DNA of 64,000 nucleotides, taken from Phycisphaeraceae bacterium. Its GTDB lineage: Bacteria; Planctomycetota; Phycisphaerae; Phycisphaerales; Phycisphaeraceae. The stretch lies in assembly GCA_020851465.1 (NCBI GenBank), contig JADZCR010000017.1, positions 186,001 to 250,000 of the forward strand, written 5' to 3'. Under the pieces are notes generated by a model that saw nothing but the letters and a program-made list of their open reading frames with translations, did not search any database and was not told the origin of the DNA. The first letter of the stretch is position 1; each line of letters starts with the position of its first letter. The translations under genes were made by a program, and so were the position numbers. This document shows, in pieces, positions 60,002-64,000 of this stretch.

Positions 60002-62800
60002 ATGACTTCTTCCAACGATCCGTTTAAAGCTCGTGCATCACTCGCTACACCTCTGGGCCCTAAGACCATTTTCAGGCTCGACGCACTAAAATCGCTTGGG
60101 TCGATTGACCGCCTGCCTTACTCGATCAAGGTTCTTCTCGAATCCTGCCTGCGAAATCTGGATGGTTTCATCGTCACCGAAGAGAACATTCGCGCACTGG
60201 CGAAGTACAACGCGAAAAACGTTGGTGATGTCGAGATTCCATTCATGCCCGGTCGCGTCGTGCTTCAGGATTTCACCGGCGTACCCTGTGTCGTCGATCT
60301 GGCCGCCATGCGAGCCGCAATGGCGCGCATGGGTGGCGATCCTCTTAAAGTCAATCCGCTCGTACCCTGCGATCTGGTCATCGACCACTCCGTACAGGTG
60401 GATGCGTTCGGCACAGCGCAGGCACTGACCATCAACAATCGCCTCGATTTCGAGCGAAACACAGAGCGGTATCAATTCCTCAAGTACGGCCAGAAGGCAT
60501 TCAATAATTTCCGCGTCGTTCCGCCTGCGACCGGCATCGTGCATCAGGTCAACCTTGAGTATCTGGCGAAAGTGGTTTGGGAAAAGAACACGGCTGGAAG
60601 TCAGGGCGTTCTCTATCCCGACTCGCTGGTCGGTACCGACTCGCATACGACGATGATTAACGGTCTGGGTGTCGTAGGCTGGGGTGTGGGCGGCATCGAG
60701 GCTGAAGCAGTTATGCTCGGCCAACCCATCTACATGCTGATTCCCGAAGTCGTCGGCCTGAAACTCACCGGCAAACTCAACGAAGGCACGACCGCGACCG
60801 ATCTGGTCCTCACGGTGACGCAATTGCTGCGAAAACACGGCGTCGTTAATAAGTTTGTCGAGTTCCACGGCCCTGGCCTGGCGACCATGCCGCTGGCAAA
60901 CCGCGCGACGATCGCCAACATGGCCCCCGAATATGGGGCGACCATCGGCTTCTTCCCCGTCGATGACCAGACATTGAGCTATCTGCGGCTCTCCGGCCGA
61001 GATGAAAAACTTATCGCTACCGTTGAGCAATACTGCAAAGAGCAGGGGCTCTGGCGTAATGACGCATATCCGATCGAATACAGTTCAACGCTTGAGCTGG
61101 ATCTCGGAAGTGTTGAGCCTTCACTTGCGGGCCCCAAGCGTCCGCAGGACCGCATCGCGCTAAGTGCGATGCAGGATGCGTGGAACCGTGAGCTCGGTAC
61201 GTCGTACGGCAAGCGTGCGATTCCCAACAAAACAAACGGTGCGGCCATCTCCCGTGAAATTTCCGAAGGCGGCATCGCAACCGCTGTCACCGATACGGAT
61301 TCGGGTGTCGCACAGGTGGAAAGCGATGGCGTTACTTTCAAACTCAAGCATGGCGACGTGGTCATTGCTGCGATCACCAGTTGCACCAATACTTCCAACC
61401 CCGAAGTCATGCTTGGTGCGGGAATCGTTGCGAAAAAAGCCCGCGCACTGGGGCTTACTCGCAAGCCTTGGGTTAAGACTTCACTGACGCCCGGGTCGAA
61501 GGTGGTTACCGATTATTACGAAAAGGCAGGCCTTACCCAGTCGCTCAACGAGCTTGGCTTTTTCCTGGCAGGTTACGGTTGCGGTACGTGCATCGGGAAT
61601 TCCGGGCCACTGCCTGAAGCGATCTCTAAAGCCATCAACGCCTACGACCTGGTGGTCTGTTCCGTGTTGTCGGGCAACCGAAACTTTGAAGGCCGCGTCC
61701 ATCCTGACGTAAAGGCGAACTATCTCGCATCACCTCCGCTCGTCGTTGCCTATGCGATCGCGGGTACTGTGGACATTGACCTGGCGACCGATCCGCTCGG
61801 ACATGATTCCGCGGGCAGAGCAATCTATCTCAAGGATATCTGGCCGACACAGGCTGAAATTGCTGACGCCGTCGCCAAGTGTGTTACGCGCGAGCAGTTC
61901 ATCGCGCAGTATTCCAATGTCTTTGAAGGCCCCGCAGAATGGAAAGCCATTTCCGCACCGACTGGCGCACTTTTCAAGTGGGAGGAGAAGTCCACCTATA
62001 TTCAGGAGCCGCCGTTCTTTGAAAATCTCGCGCCGACACCCTCACCGATCTCCGCCATTCGTGGCGCACGGTGCCTTGCACTGCTGGGTGACAGCGTTAC
62101 TACGGATCACATCAGCCCGGCCGGCAACATCAAAAAGGACAGCCCGGCCGGCAAGTATCTTCAGGCGAACAATGTGCCGGTTGCTTTGTTCAACAGCTAC
62201 GGAGCACGCCGTGGTAATGACCGGGTGATGACCCGTGGCACCTTTGCCAATACCCGGATCAAAAACCGACTCGCTCCAGGAACAGAAGGTGGCGTGACGA
62301 CTTATCTGGGTGATCCACGTACTCACGCTGGGCAAACCGGAAGCATAGCTGTTGGTACGGTCGTTCCCATCTACGACGCTGCGATGGCGTACAAAGCCGC
62401 AGGCGTGCCGTTGGTGGTCATTGGCGGGAAAGATTACGGCATGGGTTCGTCACGAGACTGGGCAGCCAAGGGCACTTTCCTGCTGGGTGTCCGAGCTGTG
62501 ATTGCCGAGAGCTTTGAGCGCATCCATCGCTCCAATCTTGTGGGAATGGGTGTGCTCCCCTTGACCTTTAAACCCGGCCAGACCGCAGCCACGCTCGGTC
62601 TGACAGGTCAGGAAACATTTGACATCGATATCAACGATTCCGTTCATCCGAAGCAGGACATCAAGGTTCAGCTAACCAGACCGGATGGCACGACCGCTGA
62701 GTTTGTCGTGATCTGCCGAATCGACACGCCGGTCGAAGTAGGGTATTACCGCAACGGCGGCATTTTGCAGACGGTGATTCGGAAAATGGCCGGAAATTAG
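60002..62800 (+). CDS. acnA: Aconitate hydratase (AcnA type)
   Basis: 932 residues, the single-chain aconitase/IRP-like type. The [4Fe-4S] ligands are C461 ([13 protein letters not shown]), C527 and C530 ([13 protein letters not shown]). The N-terminal [19 protein letters not shown] and [18 protein letters not shown] are hallmarks, and the swivelling C-terminal domain has [16 protein letters not shown]. Converts citrate to isocitrate in the TCA cycle. Normal length. It is followed 40 bases later by a desaturase gene with the same orientation, without an obvious link. A 260-base intergenic region upstream separates it from the divergent mscS-type gene; no gene was seen there. Confidence 0.97.
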   Translation: MTSSNDPFKARASLATPLGPKTIFRLDALKSLGSIDRLPYSIKVLLESCLRNLDGFIVTEENIRALAKYNAKNVGDVEIPFMPGRVVLQDFTGVPCVVDLAAMRAAMARMGGDPLKVNPLVPCDLVIDHSVQVDAFGTAQALTINNRLDFERNTERYQFLKYGQKAFNNFRVVPPATGIVHQVNLEYLAKVVWEKNTAGSQGVLYPDSLVGTDSHTTMINGLGVVGWGVGGIEAEAVMLGQPIYMLIPEVVGLKLTGKLNEGTTATDLVLTVTQLLRKHGVVNKFVEFHGPGLATMPLANRATIANMAPEYGATIGFFPVDDQTLSYLRLSGRDEKLIATVEQYCKEQGLWRNDAYPIEYSSTLELDLGSVEPSLAGPKRPQDRIALSAMQDAWNRELGTSYGKRAIPNKTNGAAISREISEGGIATAVTDTDSGVAQVESDGVTFKLKHGDVVIAAITSCTNTSNPEVMLGAGIVAKKARALGLTRKPWVKTSLTPGSKVVTDYYEKAGLTQSLNELGFFLAGYGCGTCIGNSGPLPEAISKAINAYDLVVCSVLSGNRNFEGRVHPDVKANYLASPPLVVAYAIAGTVDIDLATDPLGHDSAGRAIYLKDIWPTQAEIADAVAKCVTREQFIAQYSNVFEGPAEWKAISAPTGALFKWEEKSTYIQEPPFFENLAPTPSPISAIRGARCLALLGDSVTTDHISPAGNIKKDSPAGKYLQANNVPVALFNSYGARRGNDRVMTRGTFANTRIKNRLAPGTEGGVTTYLGDPRTHAGQTGSIAVGTVVPIYDAAMAYKAAGVPLVVIGGKDYGMGSSRDWAAKGTFLLGVRAVIAESFERIHRSNLVGMGVLPLTFKPGQTAATLGLTGQETFDIDINDSVHPKQDIKVQLTRPDGTTAEFVVICRIDTPVEVGYYRNGGILQTVIRKMAGN

Positions 62801-62840
62801 CAGCACGAAGCGTCCATTCATGTGTGGTTGAGGTCATTTC

Positions 62841-63917
62841 ATGGCTACACAGGGAACGTCCGAGATAAAAGAGTCGGAGGCGGAGTCTGATTCTTCGACC
62901 GCGACTGCGCAGTCGCGTGTGTTGTGGTACCGCTGCCGCATACCGCGCGAGGAGTTGAGTTATCTCAACAAGCGCAGCGACTTACTCGGTTTCGCGCAGA
63001 CGCTGGGTTACCTTGGACTATTGACGGCGACCGGAGTTGCCGCTGTCGTTCTTGTTGGTCGAATTCCGTGGCCGTTCATCGTATTGATTGTCTTTTTCCA
63101 TGGGATGTGTTGGAACTTCATGATCAACGCATTTCACGAGCTGGTTCACTATTCTGTTTTTAAGACGCAGTGGCTGAACGCCTTCTTTCTTCGCATCGTC
63201 AGTTTTCTGGGCTGGTACAGCCATCATCACTTTTGGGCCAGCCACACGGAGCATCACAAGTACACGCTTCATCCGCCGGATGATCTTGAAGTCGTATTAC
63301 CCCAGAAGTACACACTGAAGGGCTTCTGGATGAGGGCGATCATTCATCCGATTGGTTTTTGGGAGACGCTCAAGTTTCATTGTCGTCATGCCGCCGGACG
63401 GGTTGAGGGACAATGGGAAAACCATTTATTCAACGTGAAAAAAATCGTTGACCGCCGGACGCTGCGTAACTGGTCGCGTATGGTGCTCGCGGGTCAGTTC
63501 TTGATTGTCGCCAGCTCCGTGGCGTTAGCGATCTGGTTGAAGATGCCTCGGCTTTACATGATTCCGGTCGTAGTGACGTTTGCTCCGTTTTATGCTGGAG
63601 GGCTGCATTTCCTCTGCAACAGTTCGCAGCATGTCGGGCTCAAGGATAACGTGGCGGACTTCCGCCTCTGTTGCCGCACGATCTACCTGAACCCGTTCGT
63701 GCAGTTTCTTTACTGGCATATGAACTATCACACAGAGCATCACATGTACGCGGCTGTGCCGTGCTACAAACTCGGACGTCTGCACCGGATCATTAAGTCA
63801 GAAATGCCTGAATGTCCTCGCGGTCTGTACGCGACCTGGAAGGGGATTGCAGCCATACTGGAACGACAGAAGACGGAACCGGGCTGGCAATTTGAGGCGA
63901 AGCTGCCTCCGCGATGA
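62841..63917 (+). CDS. Membrane fatty acid desaturase
   Basis: 358 residues with the three His-box layout of membrane di-iron desaturases/hydroxylases: HELVH (99-103), HTEHHKY (135-141) and HTEHHMY near residue 295. Hydrophobic segments flank them (LGLLTATGVAAVVLV and PFIVLIVFFHGMCWN; MVLAGQFLIVASSVALAIWL). Introduces double bonds or hydroxyl groups into lipids at the inner membrane, using a ferredoxin or cytochrome donor. The regioselectivity cannot be read from sequence. No partner reductase is adjacent. After its stop (63918-64000) I see no supported gene before the window ends. Confidence 0.88.
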   Translation: MATQGTSEIKESEAESDSSTATAQSRVLWYRCRIPREELSYLNKRSDLLGFAQTLGYLGLLTATGVAAVVLVGRIPWPFIVLIVFFHGMCWNFMINAFHELVHYSVFKTQWLNAFFLRIVSFLGWYSHHHFWASHTEHHKYTLHPPDDLEVVLPQKYTLKGFWMRAIIHPIGFWETLKFHCRHAAGRVEGQWENHLFNVKKIVDRRTLRNWSRMVLAGQFLIVASSVALAIWLKMPRLYMIPVVVTFAPFYAGGLHFLCNSSQHVGLKDNVADFRLCCRTIYLNPFVQFLYWHMNYHTEHHMYAAVPCYKLGRLHRIIKSEMPECPRGLYATWKGIAAILERQKTEPGWQFEAKLPPR

Positions 63918-64000
63918 GGATTGACCTAACTGACCTTTTCTACTTGGGCGCAGCAGGGATGAATGAACCTGCCGGCTGGTTGGCAGGAGTGGCGCTGGGT

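Noticed and set aside
60086-61030. A 314-codon minus-strand frame inside acnA
   Set aside because: Antisense to the aconitase sequence with its intact motifs; no family features.
63959-64000. Possible start of a plus-strand gene (MNEPAGWLAGVALG) at the window edge
   Set aside because: Only 14 codons are visible and no clear ribosome-binding site precedes the ATG; it may be real but cannot be supported.
1-64000. CRISPR array or cas genes
   Set aside because: No regularly spaced short repeats were seen and no Cas protein motifs occur in the long frames.

Overview
The window looks like a chromosomal segment of a GC-rich planctomycete, probably of the class Phycisphaerae. The taxonomic call is an inference. 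It rests on pseudopilin-like proteins with an [11 protein letters not shown]-terminus and an H-X9-DG type C-terminus, on lipid A and heptose genes, on a split glycine decarboxylase (gcvPA/gcvPB), and on housekeeping genes scattered singly rather than in proteobacterial operons. Many starts lack a clear Shine-Dalgarno sequence, and GTG and TTG starts are common. No rRNA, CRISPR array or replication origin was seen.

Layout. 0-10 kb: end of a TPR protein; a minus-strand envelope operon maf-lpxK-hldE; a plus-strand pair made of a ParA-like ATPase fused to a CBM48-like carbohydrate-binding domain and a large partner that itself resembles a P-loop-less ParA; then lysA-ruvB on the minus strand. 10-17.9 kb: clpS, a pseudopilin, two exported proteins of unknown role, gcvPA-gcvPB, a PDZ protein and a small exported CPTC protein. 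17.8-21.7 kb: a compact accessory island bounded by two 112-bp direct repeats (about 95% identical by eye). The left copy covers the 3' end of the CPTC gene. Inside are a zinc-ribbon membrane protein, a truncated GH99/WbsX-like gene, a GmrSD-like DUF262/HNH protein and the remnant of a DNA methyltransferase N-terminus. A tRNA-Gln follows.

22-33 kb: exported beta-propeller-like protein, MsbA-type ABC exporter, YkgJ-type metal-binding protein, hrpB helicase, AhpD-like protein, and a two-component locus (lone receiver, NarL-type regulator, and a PAS hybrid kinase with altered H-box and receiver). A promoter followed by a strong intrinsic terminator lies just ahead of the kinase gene. 33-46.5 kb: GH4 glycosidase, tRNA-Leu, ceramidase-like amidase, two PhyH-type oxygenases, sugar isomerase/epimerase, Gfo/Idh oxidoreductase and a creatinase-type M24 protein. 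These catabolic genes are interspersed with recR, rpoN, glyA and a BFD-type ferredoxin. 46.5-64 kb: purQ, rpsA with a clear terminator, a decayed IS1595-family transposase next to a truncated pseudopilin gene, aroC, a C-terminal processing protease, clpX, a SHOCT-like membrane protein, tig, an MscS channel, acnA and a fatty acid desaturase.

Functional threads. clpS, clpX and tig are protein quality-control genes, although they are not adjacent to each other. maf-lpxK-hldE with the MsbA-type exporter point to a lipopolysaccharide outer membrane. glyA and gcvPA/gcvPB link serine, glycine and one-carbon metabolism. The most unusual parts are the ParA-CBM48 pair and the direct-repeat-bounded defence-like island.
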